DNA of 64,000 nucleotides from Sipunculus nudus. Taxonomy: Eukaryota; Annelida; Sipuncula; Golfingiida; Sipunculidae. The DNA lies in NCBI GenBank assembly GCA_026874595.1, contig CM049309.1:92778723-92842722 (forward strand), given 5' to 3'. Positions 12,205 through 25,432 of this stretch are shown here, one piece after another (the stretch's first letter is position 1; each line of letters starts with the position of its first letter). Below the pieces are notes generated by a model. The model had not been told where the DNA came from. It saw only the letters and a program-made list of their open reading frames with translations, and made no database searches. A program made the position numbers and the translations under genes.

Positions 12205-12511
12205 AAGATAAGATATAGTTTATTGTTATATAGATTTAATAAAATCATCACATACAATAGTATTTGGCTTGACTGGCTTGCTTAAACAAACACATTAAAA
12301 AAGGAATAATAAAATAAAATTGTGTATAGAAAAAAAGACGTATATGACTGAGAATGTTTGACTAGATTATTGTGCTGCAAGTGATATATTTAATTCCCGA
12401 ACGTCTGACGCGTATGTGCTAGTTTGAGTCCTTTTGGAATTGCCTGATAGCGACCTATAGCGAACCCCCGATTTTTTTAAAACAAATAGTGCGCCGGATT
12501 ACTATAGTCTA

Positions 12512-14801
12512 CACTGTAAATAAATAAGACATGTCTAGGGTATTTACATGAAACACAGGGGTATTTATATAATACACTAGTGTCTTCTAAGAAGACATGG
12601 ATGTATATGGATGATGCAAGTAAACACACGTGTCTATTATAAAGGCACCGGCGTCTATCAGTAGACACTAGACGCGTCTTTAATTGACATGTCTTAAATA
12701 AGTTTATAATAATGGTCTCCCAAGCAAAGTACACATCTGTAATTATTTCTGGTGGATTGGGCCATTTTATGAGAAGTTTTGTTGGTAGAAAAATTATTAG
12801 CAACATACTAAGATAAAGCCACCTCTAAAAACTGCCTCTACAGGTCTACTGAAAAAAAAAATCCTTTTCAGCTGAAACTTTCAAAAATATCCCCTGCGTT
12901 TTATCTGCTTGCACTATTTGTTTAGCTACCCATGCATTTTAAATGGTCTTACATCATCATTTGACAGTGACCACTCACTAAAAACTCTGGCAGCAAATAT
13001 AAAACTGAATTCAATACACCGACGTCTTCTTGAGCCTGCTGAGAAGACACCGAGATAAACGCTGCATGGGGTTTTTGCCACTGCTTGCGGGTCAACTGAG
13101 GTCATACCATCCGATGTTGTCCAGCCAATCACATTGCTTTGTGGAACACAAGGCTTGCGTGTAAATTTAACCTAAATTCCACATCCGACAATAGCTTCTG
13201 GACACATAGACACTGCTGTTGCTTATTTTGAATACATTTTCCTCCTACTGATTAAGATCGACGCCAAAATGGTAAGCACCAATAGTTTACTGATTTTTTA
13301 GTGTTAAGAGGGGGTAACATCTTGTTTGTAGCCTTGTTTATTAACATTTAACCACTGCATGATGCGGAACTGTGATCGGTCCGCGCTGCAACGGTCAGCC
13401 ATGATGGCCAGTCGAGTGTTGTTTCATATTTAAGTGGACTGAAAATCTAGTCAGTTTCATGTCAATGCATAGTTTACTTTAAGATTTCAGTCGAAAGTAG
13501 ATCAAAGTTCTAATCGAAGGGCTAAAATGTTGATTGAGATATTAATTTTTTTGTATGTGGGAGGCCATAAACTACATTTTACATTTGATAATATTATAAT
13601 ATGTACTGTGGGTAATGTATATGTAAATATTTCTTTCAGTCAGGCAGTGACTGAGGTTGGCCTGAGGGAAAGCTCCACGGCTGACGATCTTCCTCCATGA
13701 CCAAGGCGACATATTGGAGGGAGCCATTACAACCGACGAGACTCAAATTTCAATATACATGTGTAACATAGTACTAGTAGCACAGGCTACTACATGCTCT
13801 ACTATATCTGTGAACTAGATTATCCTAAGATCTACTCTCAGGTCTTGGAGCAATCCAGCTCTTTGTTTTGAAAAACACCATTGATTTTTCAAAACATTAT
13901 TAAAAAATGCATTTAATTCAAGTTCAGACTTGATGGAATGATATTGAAAATGCACAATATTTCAACATTCAGGCATGAAAAATTTCAGGTAAGTAAAAAT
14001 TAAAAGCTATTGGCAGAATTCTGAAATTTGAGGATATTCGTTTCAGAAATTTTCATTCAATTATTCATTCTGTTTTCTCTATCGCACATGAAACTGGCTG
14101 AACCAATATACTCTTTTCTCTTGGCCATCTCTCATGCCAGAATTTTGCATTTTCAATATCTTTCCACCAAACCTGAAGGTTGCATTTAAGTATATCTTGT
14201 TTTTCATGTCTTCAGCTTAATGGATATCAGAATACATTATTTATTAATCAGTTCTAATGGCAACATTTTTTTATAAATGTATAATTTTTAATATTTGGCA
14301 CCTCAACAGTACTGAGCTAAATGCCAAATTTGCAGTAGTAGTGATTTAATATTTAGAATACCTTGCTTTACATGTATTATGCTACAGTGGATTACCATTT
14401 TAGTTGCCAATGTACTTATAGCAACATTTATTTGTAAATGTATATTAACCTTTGGAATCACAATAAATGTGTAAATGAAACGTATTATGTTGTATTTATT
14501 CATAGGTGAATCCACATAACGATGACCATAAATCTTCCACCCGATGATCACTGCAAAAGTTTGTTATACTAACATTCCCGTGCTCGGTGAATTTCATTGG
14601 GACATCTCATGCACATATACAGAAGTCAACATTGGATATACACTACACGTAAACCCCCTGGTAAAGCCTTTCCAGAAGACACTGGTGTCTTCCCAGAAGA
14701 CACCACACGTGTCTTCCCTAAAGACACTAGACGTGTCTTCTAAGTGTTACATTTAGGGGTATTTAAATAAGACATGTCTGAGCCCTTTTTTATTTACAGT
14801 G
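12512..14801 (+). mobile_element. 2.3-kb non-autonomous TIR DNA transposon (copy 1), TA target duplication
   Basis: The termini are inverted: the left end starts CACTGTAAATAAATAAG and the right end, read inward on the other strand, starts CACTGTAAATAAAAAAG. TA flanks both ends (12,510-12,511 and 14,802-14,803), as for Tc1/mariner-type insertion (inference). Subterminal DNA is packed with self-complementary GTGTCTTC/GAAGACAC words. No transposase frame is visible, so it must be mobilised in trans. It serves as the uninterrupted reference for the inverted copy at 17,765-32,253. Confidence 0.8.
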
Positions 14802-14803
14802 TA

Positions 14804-15630
14804 GAGAGGGGCATTCTGCGAGTGTAGTCTCCCCCAAACACGGTACGGACAATTCTGAAAAAAAAAAATTAAACATAAAATATATATTGATTTTAAATAC
14901 AGTATTTTGAACATTTTCCCACTTTGATTCACATGCTGCAAGATGGTTTTCCACAAGGTTTTCCATAAAGTGCGTAATCCGTATGCGTAGTCCGTACTCT
15001 GTGTTGACAGGTGGTCGATAGCTGAAAATTTTCTTTTTTGTAAGCCATTTCTCCATATATAAATTGTACATTTCTATATATGTGCAACAACAGGTGGTTT
15101 AAATAAATTAAAATGATATTTATCATTTTGAATAGGATCTTATTTAATATTATTTTATTCGCGGTACTAATGTTTACGGCTCAACCATTTGGAAAAAGAG
15201 TGTATGATGTAGAGAGGATATAACAACATGCAACCAAATGTCAATTTGCTTGAATTCTTTCGGATGTCATAAATGACGTTTATACCGGTTAGAAGTATAT
15301 AGATTGTTCATATCTACAAAACAGTCTGAATGGGAAAACTGTATGCCTAATCTGAAATTGAGAAGGTGATTGATATGCGAAGTGCGCAAGAATCGCTCCC
15401 GGCAGCCTCAGATACGGACTTCGCATACGGATAAAGAATACGCACTATACACTCAACGGAAAACCACCTTTATACTCTGCCTATAATTAATGAACTGTTA
15501 ATTGGTAATTCCTATCATGAAAGGTCCATATGACGCCTCTGTGACCCATGTGTAAATTTGTTTATCTACACGCCGATGGTAAACCTAGCGATGTTGGCAA
15601 AGGCGAAAAAAAAAAAACAAAAAAAAAAAC
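14804..15630. other. Intergenic, no feature recognised
   Basis: AT-rich sequence with an A-rich tract at about 15,608-15,632. No gene seen. Confidence 0.5.
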
Positions 15631-17760
15631 AAGGGACCCATGGGTCACGGCGCTCAGCTGTTATATATGATCACAAAATATGATTTGAAAGAGGAGGTAG
15701 GCAAAGGCTGGTTTTGTGAGGTAATATAAGCTCTGTTATGAATTGATGGTGTTTAAATCAAGTTATGTAAGATTTTGGAAATATCCTTGGAGACAGGGAA
15801 GAGAACTGATGTCATTAATATTATTGTATCCGCGAAAAAAAACCCAGAGTTTTGCGGATACTATGTTTTCAGCCGACCGCCGACGCCGCCGCGGCGTAGG
15901 TGTCCGGAGAACTCCTCCGTTCGGGTCACATGTGAACTGCTGCGCCTCGATTTTGTTTTAACCTCGTGACCTTTCCTCTCTCCAGTGCGTCCATCTGTGC
16001 GTCTGTTTTAACACATTTACCCACATATCTCGGGAACCGTTTGACCGATCCGGAAAAAAATTGCACAAATGTAGCCCTTGGATAGCTTTATAACATACAT
16101 AAAAAATGGTGTCGCCACCTGCAACAATTTTTGCACAGCGTCCATGTGTTCATCTGTCTTGGGATAAAATCACTCATATCTCTGCAATGGTTCGACTTAT
16201 CTGCCTAAAATTTTGCATGTTTATACATCCCGGATAGCTTTCTTGATTTTATGACAGGTGGCGCAACCTACATTCACGTTTACGCTGCAGACATCCAAGC
16301 TCATATCTCGGGATCCGTTTGACCGATTTGGCCAAAATATTGCATGTGTATAGAGCTCACATAGCTCTTTATCTTACACAAAACTGGTGGCGCCATCTGC
16401 AACCATTTTCGCACAGCCTCCGTCTGTATGTCTGCCGTGGGATAAAATCACTCAAATCTCGGCGGTGGTTTGACTTTTTGCATTTGTATACAACTTTGAT
16501 AGCTTTCTGGATTTTGTGGTAGGTGGCACAACCTACATACACGTTTCGGCTGCAGACATTTATGCTAAAATGCATCACACCTCACTCTATTTCCACTTGT
16601 TACTCAATCCATGCCTCACTTAACCCGTTCCTATCTGATTTCGGCGGATACACGTAGTCGCTTGTCGACTACCCGTATTCTAGTTTACAGTTGGAAAATG
16701 GTGTGTTATTATCACATAGGTTTTGACTTGGCCATAAAACTTTACCTACATTGCAGCAGAATAATTTGAAAAGTTTTATTAAAATTTAATAACAAATATT
16801 GTCAAATATGATTTAAATTAAAAATAATAACAGTATCATGTTTTTTATCAAAGATTTTTAAATAATAATATCGAAATGATTATTAAAATAATATAGAATA
16901 TATTCATGAATGCGTTTGTATTCAAACACTTTCATTTTACCTGTATTTCTATCCTTATACATGAAATTATGGAGTACATATTCATATTTGCATTCAAATA
17001 CATTTGCAAAGTACTGCACCATGTCTGGCCTTTTATTCAGTTTCAGCCAAATAAAGTTCTTGAGAATCCAGAATAAACAAATATCACAAATTTAAATAAT
17101 GATCAAAAGTACCTAGTTTTATTAATTTTATTTATATTCTAAAAATAAAACTAATATTCACTTTGGACTTCCTTCACATCAATCTACGCACTAGACATAG
17201 CAAGAGTCTTAAGACAGTTATTTTCATTACAGAAATCATAATGAGAACTTGTCTAAGATCTGATTTTTTATCATATTCAAATTTTTTATTTAAAAAAAAT
17301 GTATCAGAAAAAAATTTGAAGTATCTCAGCTATGAAACCAGTATATGTGTAAAAAATAACCAAAGGATAAGAATATCCTATAAATTATACAAGGAGGAAA
17401 CTAGAGATGGGCAAGTTTAATTTTATTAACTGAAATACAGGAACCAGTAAAATAAATTTTGATTATTTACAGTCTTGTGACAGCTGTTACAGCCACGTGT
17501 CTGAATGTCATAAGTGAAACATATTGAGATCTTTAATCAGTACTTGTCCCAGTAAAATTTAAAAACTTTGACATATTATAACTTTTTTTTTAATTTGAAA
17601 TAAATATAAAGTAACAAGCTGAAACACTTGGAAAGGACCTGGGGATTTAGATTTATATTATCAAGTGCATCTTTGTCAATCATTAATTTTCTTCATATAA
17701 TCCCTAATTGTATAGAACAATATAATTTGACCTGTGGTGTTTGGTTGCATGCATAGTCTT
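15631..17760 (+). repeat. Diverged copy of the 18,016-20,630 dispersed element
   Basis: Starts ACAAGGGACCCATGGGTCAC and continues with the same GCTCAGCTGTTATATATGAT block as 18,016. The two share further blocks: 'ttttgacttggccata' (16,722 and 18,236), 'gaatatattcatgaatgc' (16,896 and 18,403) and 'cacatcaatctac' (17,174 and 18,723). A stretch at about 15,830-16,640 has no counterpart and may be an insertion. Confidence 0.55.
16010..16560. repeat. Two-copy tandem repeat, ~276-bp unit
   Basis: CATATCTCGGGA(A/T)CCGTTTGACCGAT occurs near 16,024 and 16,300. Similar flanks follow: 'gtggcgccatctgcaac' and 'gggataaaatcactca'. No coding content. Confidence 0.7.
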
Positions 17761-18015
17761 TGGCAATCATCATCGGGTGGAAGATTTATGGTCTTCGTTG
17801 AGTGGATACACATAATACGTTACATTTACAAATTTATTGTGATTCCAAAGATTAATATACATTTACAAATAAATGATGTTATAAGTTCATTGGCAATCCA
17901 AAAGGTATTCTGAAATCCACTGCAGCATAATACATGTAAAGCAAGGTATTCTAAATATTCAATCACTACTACAATTTTGGCATTTACCTTAGTACTCTTG
18001 TGGTGCCAAATATTA

Positions 18016-20630
18016 ACAAGGGACCCATGGGTCGCGGCGCTCAGCTGTTATATATGATAAAAAATATGATTTGAGAATGAGGCACATGCCGGTTTTGTGT
18101 GGTAATAAATATAAGCTTTATTATGAGTTGTTGTTGTTTAGCTTATGTATGATTTTGATAGTATCTTTGGAGACAGGGAAGAGGATTGATTTCATTTTTT
18201 TTTATTAACAAATGGAGTGCTATTGTCACACAGATTTTGACTTGGCCATATAACTTATAAGCAGCACATATAATAAAAGAGTTTAACTATTTATAAAATT
18301 TAAAAACAAATACTGTGCCAATATAATTTAAAAAAAAAAGAAAATCATATGATTTTTAAAATAAAATATAACTGAAATGATTATTATTAAAATAATATTA
18401 TAGAATATATTCATGAATGCATTCATGAATACATTATGAAATTATCTGCACTGGAATTCAAATACTTTCAATTTAAGTTTAATTCCCATTCTTATGCAAT
18501 AATTTTTTTAATGCAGTACATATCCATATTCGTATTCAAATACATTTGCAAAGCTTTCGCACCATTTCTAGTATTTTATTCAGTTTTAGCCAGACAATGA
18601 TGTTGAGAATCCAGAATATACAAAATTCACAAATTTAAATAATGATCATAAGTACCTGGTTTTATGGCTTTTATTTATATTGAAAAAAAAAATAAACGTA
18701 ATATATTCACTTTGGAATACTTTCACATCAATCTACACACTAGACACAGTAGGAATCTAGATTAATATTATCAACGGCATCTTTGTCTATCATTACTTTC
18801 CTTCAAATGATCCCTAATGATTAGTAATGAATAATATGATTTATTTTTTTATCATTAAAATTGAACTGAAAAATACCATAGGTGACTGCATGGTGTTATT
18901 TGGAATAACATTGACATTGACATTCTATCCATCAATACAAGATTCTTACATCATCAGTAACTGCAAGTTAATTTTCTGTTACTCATCAACTAACAAATTC
19001 CTTTTCTATTAATTTTTCTTTAATTTGTTATTAAAAACCAATAGAAATTTATTATTTTATTGTTTAAAAAACTACTAGATGAGTTGGGTTGGACACCTGG
19101 ATCAACTGTGGCTGGGCATTAGCTGCCTGGCTGCCCCAGTGTATTCCTCGCCTCAAGCGTGCATAATTTGCTGAAAGGTCAACAAGGTCAACGTACAGGT
19201 GACTGAAAAGGGGCTGGGTAGAGCCTGGGTCTGACATGGTCTCATAAAAACATTAATAAAAGCTACAATTTTTGGCCAATTTCTTTCAGCTTTTTTAACT
19301 ACAAAGATGAAATCCTTATGTGTGCATGATATGAAAATTATATCAACAGTGCTCTCAGGAAACAAACGTGCCATGGTCAAATTGGAAAAAATTTAATGTA
19401 CTAATTTTATATTTATTCTAATAACTTATAAAATTTGAAAAATTCAGAAATAATTTTTGGTATTCAATTGAATTTTGATTAAATTATATTATATCCCTGA
19501 CAAAAAATCTCTAGCTTCAGCAATCCTCATGTTAAGGGAGTAAATATATTTCTTGATTTTTTAATAAGTGCATTATGTTTGGGCCCATAACTTAAAACAA
19601 TTACGCAATACTGACATCATTTCTGGCATGTGCTTAGCGAATGTATAGAAAAATATGTATATTATATATGATCAAAGTCAGATCAGTGGATTGATATTAG
19701 GCAGTCTAAAGTGTAACAATGGGTTATGTAATGGAAAAATGAAGTTTTTCATTGATATCTCGAAGGAATTAAGTTCTAGTGACCAAATTCTTGGCATGGT
19801 AGGGGATTTTGGAGACATCTAACTGCATGCCAAATTTGAGGAACTTAGAGCTGAAGCTGGGGAGCTGAGCTCAAGCAAACTGCATGACACTAGCTTGATG
19901 TAAACAATATGTGACATGGTGCTTGAAAACTTGTATAAAATCTACAGTTTCTGATCAACTGGTTTCAAAATTTTGGTGTTAACAGTTGAAATGCTAACAA
20001 AAATATGATTTGTAAATCCACAGCAGTTACTGGAAAAAAACGTGCCATGGTCAAAGTTTGGCAAAATGTATTAAAGGTAACAATTTTTTACTTTTGCTAA
20101 TATTTTAAAAAATGTAAAAAAAATTTGATCTTATTTTGGGTATACAATTTAATTTACAATAAAAGTTATATTACTGGAAAAAAGTGCTTAGCTTTAACAA
20201 GTTTTGTGTTAAGTGATCAAATTTCTATCCTGATTATTTACAAAATGCATTATGTTTGGGCCCATAACTTTTTTAAATTATATAATACAGACCTAAATTC
20301 TGGCATGTACATAGGAACTATATAGAGGATTATTTATGGTAAATATGAAGAAAACCAGATGAGTGGTTTTGAAATTAGGCAGTTCTGAAGTATGAAAATA
20401 GGTTTTTAATAAAAAATTGAGGTTTTTCCTTAATTTCTCAAAGGAACGAAGTCGTAAAGACCCAGTTTTCGGCTTGGTAGGAGATCTTGGGGACATATAA
20501 CATTATGCCAAATTTTGGATTCCTAGGTCTTACGGTTTCAAAACGTGCCACATCTACGGACAGACGGACGGACGGACGACAGACAATGGAGCACGACTAT
20601 AGCTCAGATGACTTATAGTCAGCTGAGCTA
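18016..20630 (+). mobile_element. 2.6-kb dispersed element inserted in the TIR transposon; ends ACAAGGGACCC...CAGCTGAGC(TA)
   Basis: Against the empty site in copy 1 (around 14,285-14,300), this block is a clean insertion after TATTA and before AAAATTATAC. A TA duplication is possible. The left end carries GCTCAGCTG from 18,036 and the right end CAGCTGAGC (20,620-20,628), a 9-bp inverted match. The right end also forms the hairpin TAGCTCAG/CTGAGCTA. No transposase was recognised. It contains CGGACGGACGG near 20,566. Related ends occur at 1,400, 2,766, 15,631, 39,905 and 42,420. Confidence 0.7.
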
Positions 20631-22327
20631 AAAATTATACATTTATAAATAATGTTGCCATTAGAACTGATTAATAAAAAATACATTCTGATATCCACTT
20701 TAGCGCAAGACATAAAAAACAAGATAAACTTAAATGCAACCTTTAGGTTTGGTGCATGGAAAGATATTGAAATGCAAAATTCTGGCATGAGAGATGGCCA
20801 AGAGAAAAATGGGTATACTGCTTCAGCCAGTTTCATGTGCAATATAGAGAAAACAGAGAATGAATAATTAAAATTTAATGAACTTTTCTGAAAATATCCT
20901 TAAATTTCAGAATTCTGTCAATAGCTATTAATTTTTGCCATCCTGAAATTTCCCATGCCTGAATATTGAAATAAATGTGTATTTATTTCTGCATTTTTAA
21001 TATCATTTCATCAAGTCTGAACTTGAATTTAATGCATTTTTAACAATGTTTTGAAAAATCAATGGTCTTTTTCAAAACAAAGGGCTGGATTGCCCTAAGA
21101 TCTGAGAGTAGATCTTGGGATAATCTAGATCACAGATGAAGTATAGCATGTAGTAGCCTGTGCTACTAGTACTATATTATACATATTGAATATTTGAGTC
21201 CCGTCGGTTGTAATGGCTCCCTCCAAAATGTCGCCTTGGTCATCCGTGTAGCTTCCCAGGCTAACTGCTTAAGGTGTTGCCTCAGGTCAACCTCTGTCAC
21301 TGCCTGACTGAAAGAAACATTGTTATGTACATTACCTACAGTAGATATTATAATATTATCAAATTAAAAATTTAGTTTATGGCCTCACACATACACAAGA
21401 ATAATATCTCAATTAACATGTTAGCCCTTCGTTAGAACTTTAATCCATCTTCGACTGAGTGCATAAAGTAAACTATGCATTGAAATGAAACGGTGTAGAT
21501 TTTCAGTCCACTTAAATATGTAACAACACTCGACTGGCCATCATAGCTGACCTTTGCAGCGTGGACAGATCACAGGTCCGCATCATGCAGTGGCAAAATG
21601 TTAATAAACAAGGCAACAAACAAGATGATACTCTCTCTGAACACTAAAAAATCAGTAAGCTATTGGTGCTTACCATTTTGGCGTCGATCTTAATCAGTAG
21701 GAGGATATATATTCAAAATATGCAACAGCATTGATTGTGTGTCCAGGAGCTTCTGTCGGTTGTGGAATTTAGGTCAAATGCACACGCAGCCCTGTGTTCC
21801 ACGCAGCCCTGTGACTGGCTGGACAACATCTGGTGGTATGACCGCAGCTCACCCGCGAGCATTGGCAAAAACCCCAGCGTTTATCTCTGTGTCTTCTCAG
21901 CAGGCTAAAGACGTCGGTGTATTGAATTCAGTTTTATATTTGCTGCCTGAGTTTCAGTAAGTGATCACTGTCAGATAGTGATGTATGACCAATTAAAATG
22001 TATGGGTAGCTAAACAAATAGTGCAAGCAAATAAATGCTGGGGATATTTTTAAAAGTTTCAGATGAAAAGGAATTTTTTTTCAGTAGGCCTGTAGAGGCA
22101 GCCTTTAGAGTTGGTTTTATCTTAGTAAGTAGGTATTAATTATTCTACCAACAAAACTTCTTATAAAATGGTCCAATCCACAAGAAACACTTACAGATGT
22201 GTACTTTGCTTGGGAGACCATTATTTTAAACTTATTTAAGGCATGTCAATTAAAGATGCGTCTAGTGTCTACTGATAGACGCCGGTGTCTTTATGATAGA
22301 CACGCGTGTTTACTTGCATCATCCATA

Positions 22328-22913
22328 TTAGCGTCATATTGACCCTCTGGCATTACGACCAGATTACTGGCGCGCCAGAGTGTCATGACATCTACGTCTG
22401 AGGATCGCATTATAAGGCCTTATGAAGATGCAAATATTTTCGTCATTTCTGACAACGCTTCATGGGCTACAGGTACACTGTCAATCAACATAAACCAGAC
22501 CATTCGTAACATTTTTTGTGTACTTTCTAATAATACCAAATCTGAGCGAGGAAAGTTCCTGTTTAACCCAGCACATTGGTAAACCCCTCGGCATGTTTGT
22601 TGAATTTATGACCGCATGAATACAAGCATTGCTCGCACGGGTTACAGGACGCAGGCAACATGCAGGCGGTACAGGAAATTACCCGTGTCCATGGAGACAG
22701 TGTTTCAGCTTGGGTTGCGAGCTCACATATATACTATTGTGTTTATTCACCATTCTTAGCATAATATTGAGATTATGGGCCGTTTACCACAATATGAATG
22801 CAGCCAGATGCAAAACCACTGCGACACTTTCCTCCAAATTACTTGTATCACGACTCGAGTAGGCTTACCAGCCCAATTATCCGATTGCCCACTGAGTCGG
22901 GTTGTCACGGCTA
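22328..22913. mobile_element. 586-bp insertion with 8-bp target duplication CATCCATA (hAT-like MITE candidate)
   Basis: CATCCATA occurs at 22,320-22,327 and 22,914-22,921, and only once at the matching site of copy 1. The ends are TTAGCGTCA and ...GTCACGGCTA, imperfect inverted repeats. Eight-base duplications are typical of hAT elements, but the ends are not classical hAT ends, so the class is inferred. No coding capacity was recognised. Confidence 0.6.
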
Positions 22914-22926
22914 CATCCATATACAC

Positions 22927-23162
22927 TGTAAACTTCAGCGTGAAGCTCACACCAAAATAAAGGTGACAACTCACCCTCAGTCACGTGTCACCAGGTCAGT
23001 AGCTTGAAATTCGTCGTTAAAGACTTGACCGCACTTGGCTAGCGTACTGACACAGAAACTCGGCAGGTGACCTCTCTCTTTCGCGGTTTCCATCCCGGCC
23101 CTTGGTAAGGTCGCTGGCAGGTCGGCCTGGCTGCACTTCGGCGCGAGTGCATTCCTCTTACA
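22927..23162 (-). repeat. 3' LTR of gypsy element 1
   Basis: Starts and ends with TG/CA within the short inverted repeat TGTAA/TTACA. It is almost identical to 31,925-32,160, with only a few substitutions, so the insertion is fairly young. Confidence 0.92.
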
Positions 23163-23175
23163 TCCCTCCCTTTCC
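23163..23175 (-). other. Polypurine tract of gypsy element 1
   Basis: On the minus strand GGAAAGGGAGGGA abuts the first base of the 3' LTR, the expected place for plus-strand priming. Confidence 0.75.
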
Positions 23176-24189
23176 ATAGACTGGCTGGTGTAACTGTAGC
23201 AGAATGTCTTTTGACACATCAGTAATCAGGGTTATTTCTCTTCAGTCTAGTATATGACAGCACAAACATATCAAATCAAACTTCAATTACTCGACACACT
23301 GAGACGAATACTTATCATTTCGAAAAAATACGAGGCTTCATATTAAAATTGTCTTCGGGCCCGTCTTCCCTGACAATATGCGAGCTGGTGTCCATCATTA
23401 ACACAGGCAGGACAGGGCCGCCTCATATTCACTATCCTGATTCCAAGCCCTCACACTGTCGAGTGATATTGTATACCTCAGTACTTAACGAACAAAGTAA
23501 ACTGAATTATGCATGGATGAGAGCAGAACCAGGCCGCTTCACATCCAACCAATACAAACATTACTAAGGCACCATGCAGCTGGATGCATTACTAAGATTA
23601 AGAGGGGGCTCTGGAGATTCAGTGCACTCCTCATAGTCACACTCCTCATAATCCGTAACAAATTCGTGTTCCTGTGCAAGATTCATCTGCAAGGGATCAA
23701 AAACCATTCGTTGTTTCTCCACTGCAGATGAAGTCTCTTAACTATGTTAGTTAACTTATCTAATACGTAACATATCTAAGCGCTTATTTAGCAAAATCTT
23801 GAGGTGCCTCGGACTCTGGACCCTGCGGCCTCTGCGGGTGGTGCAATGGTCCTTTTCCCTAAAGTTGCAGAGCCTGATTCTGAGTTTCACTGTCATGGAC
23901 ACCTTTTTCTCTCTCAGCTACCACATGAGAGCGTTCAACTTCAGGGTCTGGCGTCCCTATAGCTGCCTCAGAGGCATCAGAACCTTCTTGAGCAGAGCGT
24001 CCGCTTCCCTAAAGGTCTGATTCCTCTGGATCTGGTTTCGAATATAGGTTTCCTGTGACTGGAGAATCACTGTCTGCATCAGAATGTCTATCGCTGGCTT
24101 CTTCTTGCTCAGGGTTTTGCTCCTTTGAGAACTGGATCCTGGTCCAGCGAAGCCAAAATGGCAAATGCGTCATCGGACAGGCCTTCAAG
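23176..24189. other. Region between integrase and 3' LTR of gypsy element 1
   Basis: About 1 kb with no recognisable domain and no sign of an envelope gene. Short frames only. Confidence 0.5.
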
Positions 24190-24897
24190 TTATCGCAGTG
24201 TGCAAACCTGTCGCATCTTTGGGTCTTCACACAATACAGGGGATGCCTTTTGAAGACAACCAAGTATGGTCCCATGTAAACTCGCTGTAGCTTTGTGCTG
24301 GTGCCCCTTCTTGGTGGTTTTATGTAACTCATATAACAGCTCACCAGGTTCAAACACTCTCTCACGTGACTTAAGATCATAGTGCCTCTTCTGATAGGCT
24401 TGTATCGTCTTCAGATTTTGCCTGACCTGTTCATGGATCTTGATTAGCCTGTCCCTAAGGTCTTTGACCCACTGGTTTATGCTACACGCCTGCGAGTCTT
24501 TGGTTCCACCAGGTGCTGTGCCAAATATAAGAACCTCGAGTTGGATTACTTCTCTCCCTAGAATGACCTGGTTTACCGAGAAACCGGTTGAACTGTTCAC
24601 CATCGAGTGCGAAGCCATAGCTATCATTAGAAGATCACGGTCCCAATGTTTAACGTTCCCATCGTTCAGACAACGTATCATTTGGAGGAGTGTCCTATTT
24701 TGCCTTTCAAGCTGTTTGTTGGAGCTTGGGTGGTACGGTGTCGTCCTGGTACGGGCTATATCCAGCACCCTGCACAGAGATGAGAAAATTGGTGCCCTGG
24801 TCAGTGTGCACATATTTAGGACATCCAAATGTGCTGACAAAATACTCCAAGAACTTGGTGGCAATGGTGGAAGTTGATTGTTCTGGAACTGTAGCAC
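24190..24897 (-). pseudogene. Gypsy integrase, second half (catalytic Glu to C-terminal domain)
   Basis: After a frameshift near 24,780 this frame carries TTPYHPSSNKQLERQNRTL, with the catalytic Glu of the D,D-E triad. It is followed by a helical linker and the C-terminal 'FEPGELLY' block typical of gypsy integrases. The first ~40 residues of the open frame are out of register and are not integrase. The chain ends without an obvious chromodomain. Confidence 0.75.
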
Positions 24898-25372
24898 AGC
24901 CTACCCACTTGGGGATCTGGTCAACCATGATTGTTACGTATTTGTTTCCTGCCTCACTATCAGTGAAAGGGACTAACACATCTAAATGTACTCTCTCCAT
25001 TGGACAACCAGTGTGACTAGGTCTTTTCGTGGCCTTTTTATTCTTGTGGCACAAGTCACACGTCTGGCAGTGAAACTTACAATCTTTACTCATCTGGTAC
25101 CAAATGAAACAACATTTCAGTCTTGTGAGCGATTCCTCAAAGCCAATGTGTGCTGCAGCTTTACTACCGTGGCAAATGCTCAAAACTTCTGCTTGCAGTG
25201 ACCGAGAAACAACAAGGTATGCCCAAGAGCCAGCTGTGTCATCCCCTTTGTAGTGCAGTACCTGATCCTTTAGCAACAGCTGAGACTTGAGCGACCATAG
25301 CCACTTAGTTGCCTGGCTGTTCAGAATGAAGTCTGCCTGCGTCAGCATTTCATTGTAGTCTTCAGATGACAA
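24707..25372 (-). pseudogene. Gypsy integrase, first half (zinc-binding and core domains)
   Basis: Contains an HHCC zinc module (AAHIGFEESLTRLKCC, then CQTCDLCHKN). The catalytic core follows, with DVLVPF (first Asp) and HTDQGTNF (second Asp). The frame is lost soon after the second Asp and the rest continues in 24,190-24,897. It is out of frame with the RNase H segment, with stops between 25,372 and 25,433. Confidence 0.8.
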
Positions 25373-25432
25373 CTATAATATCACTGAACTGTTGATGTTG
25401 GGGACCTGTTCCTGTAACTCAGCAAGTTCAGT

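Noticed and set aside
12024-12257. 77-aa minus-strand frame with Leu-Ser and Tyr-Ile runs
   Set aside because: Created by the (TA)n(GA)n microsatellite.
24440-25201. Plus-strand frames across 24.4-25.2 kb
   Set aside because: They oppose the recognised integrase on the minus strand and have no domains.
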